A DNA stretch of 64,000 nucleotides, from positions 1 through 64,000 of the forward strand of contig JAEYRN010000029.1 in assembly GCA_023435565.1 (NCBI GenBank). Reading direction: 5' to 3'. Both the position numbers and the translations under genes were made by a program. Positions 8,033-16,735 of this stretch are shown here, piece after piece. Numbering within the stretch: position 1 is the first letter of the stretch; the number at the start of each line of letters is the position of its first letter. The DNA is from Bacillota bacterium. Its GTDB lineage: Bacteria > Bacillota > UBA4882 > UBA8346. The notes under the pieces were generated by a model. It had not been told where the DNA came from, did not search any database, and was given only the letters and a program-made list of their open reading frames with translations.

Positions 8033-9757
8033 TTACTGTTTATCCACATCATTACGAACTATAATATCTTTCAAATTTAATTGGACTTGGACTGAACCGT
8101 TCCAATTGTTCTCTTCCAATGAAAATGCCACGTCCACTTCTTTGGTAGACGCTAATTCCTGATGTAGACTGCCCAGATTAAAACCAATGCCTTCCCGAAT
8201 TACATTTTCATGTGACACCTTTAATTTTAAATGTTTGCCGTTTTCGCCCACATTACGATATTCAACCAATTGTAATGATTTACAACCCAAAACCGGAGTT
8301 GGGTTTGCCGGCCCGCAAGGCGCCAACTTACTCAATTCCCTAGCTAAATCCAGAGTAATTCCGTTAAGAGCTACCATACTCTCAATCTTAAGCCATGGAA
8401 GTAAATCTTCTTCTTTCAAATCCGACTTAACTCGATTTAAAAAAGCCTTTTTAAAATCGCGAAACTTTTCTCTGGTTACTGTTAGACCTGCCGCATACTC
8501 ATGACCGCCATACCGAACCAGAAACTGGCCGCACCCTTCAATGGCATTAAAGAGATTAAAACCTGCTATGCTCCTTCCGGAGCCACGCCCCTCATCTCCT
8601 TCAAATCCGATCAACACAACCGGTTTATGATAAATCTCAACCAATTTCGATGCTACAATTCCAATTACCCCTATATGCCATCCCTCGCCAGCCAAGACCA
8701 GAGCGTGTTCCTGGGCCAATTCCGGTTCGGCTTCGATTTGAGTCTGAGCTTCCTGTAACACTTCATTTTCAGTCATTTGCCGATTCTGGTTTTCCTTCTC
8801 CAATTCCTTAGCCAGATCCATAGCCTGAATAGGATCATTTGTAAGGAACAGCTTTACTCCAATACTGGGGTTTCCCATCCTTCCGGCAGCGTTAATTCTG
8901 GGAGCTAATAAATACCCGATATGCCCTGCATTAATTACCCGCTCTCCCAATCCTGCAATTTGAATCAAAGCCTGCATCCCAATATTATCCGATTTCTGTA
9001 ATTGGTCTAGCCCATGTTTAACAATAACTCGATTTTCTTCTAAAAGCGGGACAATATCAGCCACTGTCCCAAAAGCTACCAAATCCAAATTATTAAAAAG
9101 TGTTTCCTTAATTTCAGGAAATCGGCAAGCCAATCCCTGTAATAGCTTAAAAGCTACCCCAACACCGGCCAACTGGGTGAAAGGATATCCTGAACCGGGG
9201 ACTTTCGGATCGATAACGGCATAAGCTTCGGGAATTTCTGCTTGTGGTTGATGGTGATCGGTGACAATTAAGTCGATTCCTTTGGATTGTAAATAAGCTC
9301 CCTCTTCTACGGCGGTAATCCCGCAATCTACGGTAATTATCAATTGAACCCCACGGGCAAAGGCCTTTTCCAGGGAATTCAAATGTAGCCCATAACCTTC
9401 TTCCAAACGCTTAGGAATATAGTAAAGGATTTTTCCGGGTAGAAGTTTTCCCAAAACTCGGATCATTAAAGCTACTGAGGTGACTCCATCAACATCATAG
9501 TCACCATAGATTAAAACTTGTTCCTGTTTTTTTACAGCTTGCTCCAATCGGTCAACCGCTTGTCCCATCTGGCTAAAAAGAAACGGATCGTGTAGTTGTC
9601 CAATATCCGGCACAAGGAATGCGTCCGCCTTTTCAGTATCGGTAATTCCACGGTTCACAAGCAACCGGCCTAATAGAGGAGAAACTCCTAATTTTAACGC
9701 TAATTCATTGCCTAACTCCGGAGAAGATTCAACTATTTTCCATACTTTACCAGACAT
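8033..9757 (-). CDS. recJ: single-stranded-DNA-specific exonuclease RecJ
   Basis: RecJ degrades single-stranded DNA 5' to 3' in recombination and mismatch or base-excision repair. The 574-aa protein has the DHH phosphoesterase motifs: YGDYDVDGVTS (motif I), TVDCGITA, VTDHHQP (the DHH motif) and the DHHA1 domain with GSGRSIAGFNL and GGHEYAAG. A C-terminal OB-fold region follows. The start is ATG with AGGAG 8 nt upstream. It forms a minus-strand cluster with rel, dtd and the HD-GYP gene. Confidence 0.95.
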   Translation of the reverse strand: MSGKVWKIVESSPELGNELALKLGVSPLLGRLLVNRGITDTEKADAFLVPDIGQLHDPFLFSQMGQAVDRLEQAVKKQEQVLIYGDYDVDGVTSVALMIRVLGKLLPGKILYYIPKRLEEGYGLHLNSLEKAFARGVQLIITVDCGITAVEEGAYLQSKGIDLIVTDHHQPQAEIPEAYAVIDPKVPGSGYPFTQLAGVGVAFKLLQGLACRFPEIKETLFNNLDLVAFGTVADIVPLLEENRVIVKHGLDQLQKSDNIGMQALIQIAGLGERVINAGHIGYLLAPRINAAGRMGNPSIGVKLFLTNDPIQAMDLAKELEKENQNRQMTENEVLQEAQTQIEAEPELAQEHALVLAGEGWHIGVIGIVASKLVEIYHKPVVLIGFEGDEGRGSGRSIAGFNLFNAIEGCGQFLVRYGGHEYAAGLTVTREKFRDFKKAFLNRVKSDLKEEDLLPWLKIESMVALNGITLDLARELSKLAPCGPANPTPVLGCKSLQLVEYRNVGENGKHLKLKVSHENVIREGIGFNLGSLHQELASTKEVDVAFSLEENNWNGSVQVQLNLKDIIVRNDVDKQ

Positions 9758-9816
9758 TCATAGCACTCCTAAGTTAAATGCCGGCGGATATACTCCCCCG
9801 GCTAGGTTAAGAATTC

Positions 9817-9855
9817 GTTATTTTTCGTTACGTTCCTGCTTTTTTCGAAAATAAC
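9817..9855. repeat. inverted repeat between uppP and recJ
   Basis: The arms GTTATTTTTCG and CGAAAATAAC pair with one bulge around an 18-nt loop. No T-tract follows on the minus strand, so it is a doubtful terminator for uppP. It may be a transcript-stabilising hairpin. Confidence 0.35.
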
Positions 9856-9886
9856 TTTATTTATACTTGGTAAATCCAGTATAATA

Positions 9887-10672
9887 TCACCAAAACCAAA
9901 TGACTGCCCCAGTGCCCAAGACCAGACAATAATAGCCAAAAAACTTCAAGGATCCATGTTGCAAATAGTTTAAGAAAAACTTAATTACTAAATATCCGGT
10001 AACCGCTGAACTGACAAAACCGGACCAAAAACCTACCGCTCCAATCTGTTGATATCCACTCCTTAATAGATCCGGAAATTCTAACAAACCGGCTCCAAAA
10101 ATTACCGGGATCGATAGCAAAAATGAAAACCGCGCCGCGGCTTGACGTGACAATTTACGCCATAGCCCCGCTCCAATCGTGGCTCCGGAACGAGAGATCC
10201 CCGGAAGAATTGCAATTGCTTGCCCAATTCCAATCCACCAAGCATCCCCGGTTTTCAATTGATCAATTTTTCTTTCTCCGGTCAAACGGTCAACAAATAA
10301 CAATAGTACCCCATTGAATAATAATTGCCATGCCGTTGCGGAAGCGCTACCAAAAAGTTTCTCCAAATAATCTTTTGCTCCAATTCCGAATAAAACTGCC
10401 GGAATAGTACCAATTATTAAATAAAAGGCTAACTGCAATGATTGCTTTTCCTTGGCGATTATACCTTGGGCTAATCTTAGTAAATCTTCTCGAAAATATG
10501 CCAATACCGCCAATAAAGTGCCCAAATGGACCACAATATCAAAAGAAATTACCATCTCATGCGGTACCCTAAGCAAAGATTGAACAACAACAAGATGACC
10601 CGAACTGCTTATCGGAAGAAACTCGGTTAACCCTTGAACAATCCCGAGAATAATCGAATGTAAAAAATCCAT
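9887..10672 (-). CDS. uppP: undecaprenyl-diphosphatase UppP (BacA)
   Basis: UppP removes a phosphate from undecaprenyl pyrophosphate at the membrane, regenerating the lipid carrier for peptidoglycan and other wall polymers; overproduction gives bacitracin resistance. The 261-aa polytopic protein has the (E/Q)xxxE motif as Q13 to E17 in GIVQGLTEFLPISSSGH and the second signature LPGISRSGATIG. The length is normal. The ATG follows CAGGAGG with good spacing. The DgkA-PAP2 fusion at 24.5-25.2 kb may act on the same lipid pool. Confidence 0.96.
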   Translation of the reverse strand: MDFLHSIILGIVQGLTEFLPISSSGHLVVVQSLLRVPHEMVISFDIVVHLGTLLAVLAYFREDLLRLAQGIIAKEKQSLQLAFYLIIGTIPAVLFGIGAKDYLEKLFGSASATAWQLLFNGVLLLFVDRLTGERKIDQLKTGDAWWIGIGQAIAILPGISRSGATIGAGLWRKLSRQAAARFSFLLSIPVIFGAGLLEFPDLLRSGYQQIGAVGFWSGFVSSAVTGYLVIKFFLNYLQHGSLKFFGYYCLVLGTGAVIWFW

Positions 10673-10859
10673 AAGTCCCTCCTGGATAATTTATTTATAA
10701 CGTATCGATTATGAAACTTTAGTCAATATTATATATTACATTGAAAAAATAATTACTTAGCCGTTGTTACCTAATTTTAACAAGAATGTCGTCTTTTATT
10801 CATGCCTATTTTAGCTGCTGTTATTGACGAATTACCGAAAAATCAGAGTTATATCACGG

Positions 10860-10889
10860 TTGACAGTTTGCCTTTCTTTTAGGTATACT
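10860..10889 (+). promoter_or_regulatory. sigma-A-type promoter for the lytic transglycosylase gene
   Basis: A perfect -35 box TTGACA (10860-10865) is separated by 18 bp from TATACT (10884-10889). Transcription would start near 10896, giving a leader of about 75 nt before the gene at 10970. Confidence 0.7.
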
Positions 10890-10969
10890 CGGAAAAGTGT
10901 CTAGGTTCTTTATCCAATATTTTAAATTTTAAACAATCATAATTAATTATTTATTGTTGAAGGCAGGTA

Positions 10970-11569
10970 TTGAAGTTGTTACAGATTTATAATTCTAGAG
11001 CAATCCAAAAATCTTCCAAGTGCTTTTTTTTAATAATGTTATTCGTATTAATTAGTTTAATTCCTTGTCTGGTCAATAATTATTTTCAATCGCAAAAAAT
11101 CAAACAGGAGCAACAGGCTGTTTCCAATAGAGTCCTTTCAATCATGCGGAAGTATAACTGTGAAAATCCTGAAATCTATGAAGCTATTATGTCCACTTTT
11201 GATCCGGTATTAGTAGCAGTTGTGATTGCCGTTGAAAGTGAGTTTCGAGTTGATGCGGTAAGCCGGGCAGGTTGCCGTGGATTAATGCAATTATCCCCCG
11301 ATAAACTTGAAGACTGGAAAAATGTTCGCCAAAATATCCAAATCGGAGCCGCATATCTTGAAACTCAACTAAAACGTTTCGGAGACTTGGAACTTGCTTT
11401 TGCCGCATATAACGCCGGTCCGGAATCGGTCCAAAAGTATCAAGGTATTCCACCATTTAAGGAAACGATCGCCTATGTCAAAAAGGCAAAAAGCTTTGGG
11501 TTGGATGAAATAAAACCTAATCAGATGTTAATAAATGATAGTCAAAAACGGGTAAAAACCCTATTATAA
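10970..11569 (+). CDS. membrane-anchored lytic transglycosylase (SLT domain)
   Basis: This Slt-family enzyme cleaves peptidoglycan glycan strands outside the cytoplasmic membrane. An N-terminal anchor (residues about 18-37, CFFLIMLFVLISLIPCLV) precedes the transglycosylase domain. The catalytic Glu is E89 in IAVESEF, followed by GLMQLSP (104-110) and AAYNAGP (145-151), all family hallmarks. The 199-aa length resembles the short YjbJ-like SLT proteins of Bacillota. The TTG start has a weak AAGG site 6 nt upstream and a consensus promoter further up. It is transcribed alone, away from uppP. Confidence 0.92.
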   Translation: MKLLQIYNSRAIQKSSKCFFLIMLFVLISLIPCLVNNYFQSQKIKQEQQAVSNRVLSIMRKYNCENPEIYEAIMSTFDPVLVAVVIAVESEFRVDAVSRAGCRGLMQLSPDKLEDWKNVRQNIQIGAAYLETQLKRFGDLELAFAAYNAGPESVQKYQGIPPFKETIAYVKKAKSFGLDEIKPNQMLINDSQKRVKTLL

Positions 11570-11623
11570 AACGATTTGACTAATGGCAAGGCAGATTGAT
11601 TTAATATTATGTAATATGCACTT

Positions 11624-11652
11624 AAAAAAATACCCGGCATGCCTAGCCGGGT
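11624..11652 (-). terminator. intrinsic terminator of the HD/HAD operon
   Basis: The arms ACCCGGC and GCCGGGT (11632-11638 and 11646-11652) are followed on the minus strand by a run of seven T. It lies about 190 nt beyond the HAD gene stop. This placement, and the absence of a T-tract on the plus strand, make it a minus-strand terminator. Confidence 0.7.
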
Positions 11653-11837
11653 TCTACAAAAATAAATTTCCGATCCGTAATCCTCTTGTACGGGTTAAGT
11701 TTCATTCAATATATCGTTTGTTTACACCAATAAGTTTAGGATTATTTTTAGTTTTTTTAGACTTTTTATCATAAATATTTATATTAGATCAACTTTTCAA
11801 AAGACCCACAGGCTTGAAATGCAATATTATCCAATAC

Positions 11838-12638
11838 TCAAGGGATTATTTCAGCCACTGAACTAACTACTCTTCTTGGCCGATAAGGAAACTTCTCGAT
11901 AGTATCCTTTCGAGTAACGCCGGTTAACACCAAAATAGTCTCCAAACCCGACTCCAAACCTACTTTGATGTCTGTATCCATCCTGTCTCCTACCATCACC
12001 GCATTCTCCGAATGCTCATCCAAAAACCGAAGCGCCAGCCGCATAATTAAAGGATTAGGCTTTCCGACATAGTAAGCGATATAACCGGTTGCTATCTCAA
12101 GCATGGCTGCTACCGCGCCACAGCCGGGAATAGTTCCTGTCTCTGCCGGGCCGGATGGGTCGGGATTGGTCGCAATAAAAGGCACCCCGGCCATAATTAA
12201 TTGGGAGGCTCTAATAATCCGATCATATGAGTAAGATTCAGTCTCTCCTAGAATGACATAGTCGGGATTATAATCGGTTAACGAGTATCCTACCTCATTT
12301 AATGCTTGATAAAGGCCGGTTCCTCCCAGAACAAAAGCCGATCCTCCCGGTTTTTGAGATTTGACAAAGCTTGCCGTAGCCATTGCGCTACTAAATATAT
12401 GTTTTGCGTCAACCGGAATTCCCGATGCGTTTAATCGGTGTTGAAGGTCATCCGGAGTATAGCGGGAATTATTGGTTAGAACTAAGTATTTATGTCCACC
12501 TTCATCAAGGCGGCTGATAAATTCATTGGCTCCGGGGATTGCTCTTTCACCATGAACCAACACTCCATCCATATCAATTAGATACGATTTTTTTACTATC
12601 TCCGATTGAGAGCTTTCGTTTTTTTCTTGGTTAGTCAT
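11838..12638 (-). CDS. NagD-like HAD-superfamily phosphatase (class IIA)
   Basis: HAD IIA enzymes dephosphorylate small metabolites such as sugar or nucleoside monophosphates. Motif I is YLIDMDGVL (catalytic Asp pair), motif II is VLTNNSRYT, motif III Lys lies in GKPNP, and motif IV is MVGDRMDTDI. A cap domain lies between motifs II and III. The substrate cannot be told from sequence. The frame extends to 12680, but GGAGGG lies about 10 nt before the ATG at 12638, which is chosen. It is probably co-transcribed with the HD-domain gene 50 bp upstream. Confidence 0.88.
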   Translation of the reverse strand: MTNQEKNESSQSEIVKKSYLIDMDGVLVHGERAIPGANEFISRLDEGGHKYLVLTNNSRYTPDDLQHRLNASGIPVDAKHIFSSAMATASFVKSQKPGGSAFVLGGTGLYQALNEVGYSLTDYNPDYVILGETESYSYDRIIRASQLIMAGVPFIATNPDPSGPAETGTIPGCGAVAAMLEIATGYIAYYVGKPNPLIMRLALRFLDEHSENAVMVGDRMDTDIKVGLESGLETILVLTGVTRKDTIEKFPYRPRRVVSSVAEIIP

Positions 12639-12688
12639 TTTGGGTGTTCCCTCCAAATATTTTAATATTGAATATTTCAATGAAAAAA

Positions 12689-13888
12689 TTAATTTTCAAA
12701 AAAATTATAAATCTCACCAAAATCGATACCAGCTATCATTTTCCCCCGATACATCTCTTGGAGCCTTTTTTTGCCTTCCTCCAAATGGGGTGATTTGACT
12801 CCATATTGAATTGATAGGGAGGCTTCAATAAAGGCAGCCAAATGGTCACAAGCCTTGATGATTTTCCCGTCCAAAGGAGAATACTCGTCTTGATTGTACT
12901 GATCTGTAATTTCCTCACTGGATAGTCCTTTAATGATTACTCCCTTTTTTAGAATTTTATTTTCAAATTCATCTTCCACAAAAAACCGGATCTCCCTATG
13001 CCAAGCGGGCGGTAGTAATGGTAAAATCCTCTCTTCCACCTGGATTCCTTCATACTCTTTAATCAAATCCTGTAAACCGACGATCGAACTTTTTACCGGG
13101 GAAACGATGTCTCTGGTTAAAACCTCGGGAAGGTCGTGAAACAGGGCCCCGAAGTAATTATTATAAATTCTTCGGTCGCAACAGTTGATCTCGATCGAAC
13201 ATAGGTAAGACAACATGGCCACAATCAACATATGTCCCAATACCGAAGTTTTTGGAATACGTGGTGATTGGGCCCATCTTTGTTGAAACCGAAGTTGACC
13301 GCAAAGGTCGATAAAACCAAATGATTTCTTGCCGAGGGATAATTTTTGGACGCCGATTAAATCAAAATAGTCTTCAATTTCGTTTTCGATCTCTTCTTTA
13401 GTCCGCTCGATACCATATATGAAAGGGTTCATGGTATAGATAATCTTGAACTCCCAATTGGTCGCAAGATAGTGGGCGGCTTTTAATATCTTTCGTTCAA
13501 CTTTGTGTTTTTCCGGATCGCCTAACAAATACTCCCGGAACCTGTCGGTAAAATCTCCTTTAATGCTATTGATATCAGGCGTTAATTGTTCCAGTACCCA
13601 TTCATTGAGTTCTCTGCCTTTCCGCTCTACCATTTGATGAAAGACCGGCGGTTTGATATCGGTCAGGATCAGACGGTGCAGAAACTCAAAAAGTCCGCCT
13701 TCAATCAGATAAATCCAATTAATTTTGGCATTCCGTTCATCTGTTTCATACTTGGCCAGCACAAATGCAATTATCATCTTATGGGCCTGTTTGTCCAATT
13801 CGGTAAGTTCCACCGGCCGGACATGGTCATTCCATCGTTGGATGCTGGCCGCTTCATAAAAGCGCTCAATAATTCCTTTTCCGATCAT
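12689..13888 (-). CDS. HD-domain hydrolase (YfbR-like, HD_3 type)
   Basis: The 399-aa soluble protein has an HD metal-binding core in its second half: VLGHMLIVAMLSYL, then ALFHDLPEVLTRDI with the HD pair, then KACDHLAAFIEA with a late metal-binding Asp. This arrangement matches the HD_3 group related to nucleotidase YfbR. The N-terminal ~190 residues may form a second, degenerate HD-like half. The substrate is not known. The ATG follows GAGGTG at 5 nt. The next gene downstream is a HAD phosphatase, so the pair may handle nucleotide or sugar phosphates; that is inference. Confidence 0.78.
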   Translation of the reverse strand: MIGKGIIERFYEAASIQRWNDHVRPVELTELDKQAHKMIIAFVLAKYETDERNAKINWIYLIEGGLFEFLHRLILTDIKPPVFHQMVERKGRELNEWVLEQLTPDINSIKGDFTDRFREYLLGDPEKHKVERKILKAAHYLATNWEFKIIYTMNPFIYGIERTKEEIENEIEDYFDLIGVQKLSLGKKSFGFIDLCGQLRFQQRWAQSPRIPKTSVLGHMLIVAMLSYLCSIEINCCDRRIYNNYFGALFHDLPEVLTRDIVSPVKSSIVGLQDLIKEYEGIQVEERILPLLPPAWHREIRFFVEDEFENKILKKGVIIKGLSSEEITDQYNQDEYSPLDGKIIKACDHLAAFIEASLSIQYGVKSPHLEEGKKRLQEMYRGKMIAGIDFGEIYNFFEN

Positions 13889-14058
13889 TTAGGCACCTCA
13901 AAAACATTTCCCATCATTTATTGGTAAAATTCGCCCAAATTCTGATTTTACCTCCTTAAGAGCCTGATTTTTAAATAGCCCGATGGCGAAATATCACTTA
14001 AGTGACATGATACTTATTGAAAATATAATTCAATCTATTTGATCCGCTCTGGTTTTGT

Positions 14059-14064
14059 TATAAT
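14059..14064 (+). promoter_or_regulatory. probable -10 element for the TPR gene
   Basis: A consensus TATAAT lies 26 bp before the start codon. A good -35 box at the normal distance is not seen; the nearest TTGATC is only 14 bp upstream. Confidence 0.4.
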
Positions 14065-14089
14065 GTTTATATAACGGAGGTTATTTACA

Positions 14090-14917
14090 ATGAATATCAG
14101 AAAAATCTGGGAGAGTAATATTTCTATAATTCTACTGCTCTGGATAATAATTTCCTTAGTTTCCAGGCCAGGATGGGGTAATTTTTTCATTGGGGTCCTA
14201 ATTTGGATTGTTTTGATTTACATCACTACGCCCGGAGTTTTTTGGAATTATCTAAGCCTGTTTATTCCACACCCGGTCTTAACCCAAAAATTATTAATGA
14301 AGGCAGTTTCATATAAACCCCTAATTTCTTCACCATACATATTATTAGGCTTAAATTTCGCCCGTAATCAAAACTGGGACCAAGCCGTTCCCTTGCTGGA
14401 GAAAGCCGTTGAATATGCCTCGCAACGGAAAAGGTATCAATGTCTGATCTGGTTGGGTGAATCTTATCGCGCCAACGGCGCCATCGAAAAAGCGCTGTCA
14501 ATCTTTGAAGATCTCGAAAAAAAAGGCCTCGCTACAATGGCAGTTTATATGAATCTAGCTTTAATTAATCTCCAACTCAAACATTTCCCCGAAGCATTGG
14601 AATATACTAAAAAAGCCAGAGCCGGAAACCTGTCCGCGACGGAACCGGTATTAATCCAAGCCAAAACTTATTTTTCCATGGGTGATTATCAGCAAGCCAA
14701 AAATGATTATCAATGGGTAATCGAACATTTGAAATGGCCGGTAGAATCATTCTATTGGCTAGGCCGCGCCGAACTTGAACTTCATGAAACCGAGACCGCT
14801 ATTACCCATCTTCAAAAAGCAGTTGAACGGATTAGCGAAGACCCTCTTCTATCCGACATCAGTAAAGCAGAAGCTGAGGAATGGTTAAATAAGGCCCTCG
14901 ACGCACGTCAGGGTTGA
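14090..14917 (+). CDS. membrane-anchored tetratricopeptide-repeat protein
   Basis: Two hydrophobic segments at the N terminus (about residues 11-25 and 30-46) anchor the protein, followed by about 200 residues of TPR-type helical repeats. Repeats can be seen at NWDQAVPLLEKAVEYA, GAIEKALSIFEDLEKKG, HFPEALEYTKKARAG, DYQQAKNDYQWVIEH and ETETAITHLQKAVER. TPR domains bind partner proteins, so a scaffold role at the membrane is likely, but no specific function can be assigned. The ATG has GGAGG 9-10 nt upstream. It is monocistronic. Confidence 0.85.
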   Translation: MNIRKIWESNISIILLLWIIISLVSRPGWGNFFIGVLIWIVLIYITTPGVFWNYLSLFIPHPVLTQKLLMKAVSYKPLISSPYILLGLNFARNQNWDQAVPLLEKAVEYASQRKRYQCLIWLGESYRANGAIEKALSIFEDLEKKGLATMAVYMNLALINLQLKHFPEALEYTKKARAGNLSATEPVLIQAKTYFSMGDYQQAKNDYQWVIEHLKWPVESFYWLGRAELELHETETAITHLQKAVERISEDPLLSDISKAEAEEWLNKALDARQG

Positions 14918-15312
14918 AGTTGTCATGAGTTAGCACCTCTCTGACAGGCATTAGGAGTTCACCGTTCTCTGTTCACAAATGAAGGCTGGATTTGAGTGCT
15001 AGTTCCCAGTTAAAAACAAATAACCGGATTAAGTCAATATTCTTGTGAACAAAACTGGGAAGAATAACCCAGAAACAACTGGAACTGGAAAACTGCGAAC
15101 GAAACCCTAAAGCATTACCCAAAGCCCCAGGGCTGGGTTATAAAATAAAGACCTCCTAATTTACGCATTGTTAAGAGGCGCGGGAGGTATGTTAATAATA
15201 TAATCAACCAGTGTCAATTGTGATTATTTCTTTTATTTGTGTTATGAGAACAGTTCTTCGCCTCACCCCTGCCGCGGGTTTGGGTGGTTTGATGACCGGA
15301 ATTTCTAGACGG
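14918..15312. other. intergenic region with scattered inverted repeats
   Basis: No gene is visible in 395 bp. TCCCAGTT at 15004-15011 is complementary to AACTGGGA at 15053-15060, and ACCTCC at 15151-15156 to GGAGGT at 15183-15188. The first copy of a 33-bp direct repeat lies at 15254-15286. The sequence looks like non-coding or decayed DNA. Confidence 0.5.
15254..15286 (+). repeat. direct repeat copy 1 flanking the MNT/HEPN pair
   Basis: The sequence beginning TTCTTCGCCTCACCCCTGCC and ending near GCGGGTTTGGGT recurs at 16130-16162 with about three mismatches. The two copies enclose the MNT/HEPN pair. Confidence 0.6.
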
Positions 15313-15706
15313 TTAATCTATTTTTAATCCCATAATAACATATTCCTTAATATCTAATGCCGCTTGGTATGCTTCTTTGATATCATCTTCATTCAAATCA
15401 ATCCAATCCCCAGGATAACGTACTTCCACTCCGTAATCCTCAAGAATTTCGGCTGCATTATATATCTTGTCAGGAATATTTTCGTAACCCCCTAGTAGGT
15501 CAAGTAAATATACCAAGCTATGTGTTTTCTTAAATGTTACATCATAATAATTCAAATAAGCTTTAAGATACTTTTCAGCTGCTTGTTGAGAGAAAGCAAA
15601 TCTGATCTTTATATTCAGGTTTATAGTCGATTGCTAATTTAGCCATTCCCAAATCGTGTTCGGCTTTGGTTAGCCATTCGAATATTAGCGGTTTCTTTTT
15701 ATCCAT
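15313..15706 (-). pseudogene. HEPN-domain protein (HepT-like), interrupted by a frameshift
   Basis: The N-terminal part starts at ATG 15706 (MDKKKPLIFEWLTKAEHDLG) and reaches YKPEYKDQICF before the frame ends at 15575. The continuation FSQQAAEKYLKAYLNYYDV, typical of HEPN proteins, is read in another frame and runs through KKTHSLVYLLDLLGGY to the stop at 15313. Joined, the product would be about 130 aa, normal for HEPN domains that pair with minimal nucleotidyltransferases. The break lies near 15590-15600. HEPN proteins of this class are RNases or toxins held in check by the MNT partner. The break could be real inactivation or a sequencing error. It overlaps the MNT gene by 8 bp. Confidence 0.75.
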
Positions 15707-16010
15707 ATAGGACCCTGCCTTGATCCATGACTTGAGTAATAAATGCGGTTTTTGTACCACGCCATTCTTCGATTTCTCGGGGTGTATAAACTAACAAATC
15801 AATTGGGATTTTTACGCCTCTGAGGTATTTACGAATCTCCCGGCCTCTTTGGGAACGTTTTTGCGGCATATCCTTAATAACCAATAAATCAAGATCGCTG
15901 TCTTCATTGGGGTTCCCATTAGCGTATGATCCGAATAAAATAACTTTTTCGGGTTGTATGTTTTTAACTATGTTTTCAACTACTTGATTGATTTGATTTT
16001 GAGTGATCAT
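15699..16010 (-). CDS. minimal nucleotidyltransferase (MNT, MntA-like antitoxin)
   Basis: The 103-aa protein is a DNA polymerase beta-type nucleotidyltransferase with the hallmark GSYANGNPNEDSDLDLLVI: the GS motif and the Asp-x-Asp catalytic pair. A third acidic position lies in KIPIDLLVYT. MntA-type enzymes AMPylate the HEPN toxin to neutralise it; here the HEPN partner directly follows with an 8-bp overlap, the standard order. The ATG has AAGGGTG about 5 nt upstream. Direct repeats on both sides of the pair hint at acquisition as a cassette. Confidence 0.85.
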   Translation of the reverse strand: MITQNQINQVVENIVKNIQPEKVILFGSYANGNPNEDSDLDLLVIKDMPQKRSQRGREIRKYLRGVKIPIDLLVYTPREIEEWRGTKTAFITQVMDQGRVLYG

Positions 16011-16129
16011 TTTATCACCCTTCTTTTGTTTTATTATCCCATTACAATCTGATAGTTATATTATACCTTATTTGGTTGGGATTTTTCAAATTATAAAGGT
16101 CCGGTTATTTAATAATAGTAGATGATTCA

Positions 16130-16162
16130 TTCTTCGCCTCACTCCTGCCGCGGGTTTTGAGT
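16130..16162 (+). repeat. direct repeat copy 2 flanking the MNT/HEPN pair
   Basis: This copy begins TTCTTCGCCTCACTCCTGCC and ends GCGGGTTTTGAGT. It matches 15254-15286 in the same orientation at about 30 of 33 positions. Confidence 0.6.
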
Positions 16163-16205
16163 AATTTTAAAAAACTAAATTGGACGGATTTGATATTTTG
16201 TAACA

Positions 16206-16735
16206 TGGAGTTCGAAACTGCCTTGTTGGAGTTGGTCAACTGCCGACACGGAGTTCGGGACTGCTCGCTCGGGGTTAAAAACTGCTTTCTTAGAGTCGGA
16301 ACCGCTTGCTTGGAGTTCCAAACTGCTTGTTAGGTGTTCAGAACTGCATTCTTCAAGTTCGGAACAAGCGATTTGGAGTTGACCAACTACCGGCTTGGAT
16401 CTCTGAACCGCTCGTTTGGAGTTCGGAGCTACTTGCTTGGAGTTGGGGACTGCCGGTTTGCAGTTCGGAACTGCAAATTAGTTCGGTTTTGAACTGCTAA
16501 TCATCAGTTCAGAACTGCTTGCTTGGAGTCGGAAACTGCTCGCGTGGAGTTCCAAGCTGCTTGCCTGGAGTTGGGAACTGCTCGTTTGGAGATGGGGAAC
16601 CGGTCTTTGTTAGTTTTGAACTGCTTGCATGGTATCGGAAACTTCGGAGATGGAGTTCGGGGCCGCTTACGTGCAGTTCGGAACTACCGGTTTGGAGTTG
16701 GGAACCGCTTGCGCGGATTTTGGAATTGTAAATTA
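16206..16735. repeat. degenerate 21-bp tandem repeat array, about 25 units
   Basis: Roughly 25 head-to-tail units follow the consensus TGGAGTTCGGAACTGCTTGC plus one more base. Most units are exactly 21 bp apart; a few are spaced 18, 22 or 26. Within many units GAGTTCGGAACT-like or GCAGTTCGGAACTGC is an imperfect to perfect palindrome (perfect at about 16461-16475). The array is not a CRISPR, because there are no unique spacers and repeats abut each other. Since 21 is a multiple of three, it produces accidental seven-residue-periodic ORFs on both strands. No function is known. Confidence 0.8.

Noticed and set aside
11583..11774. 63-codon ORF after the lytic transglycosylase gene
   Set aside because: It reads through the minus-strand terminator hairpin and has no ribosome binding site or recognisable sequence.
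16206..16735. CRISPR array
   Set aside because: Units abut with no unique spacers, the repeats are degenerate, and no cas genes are in the window.
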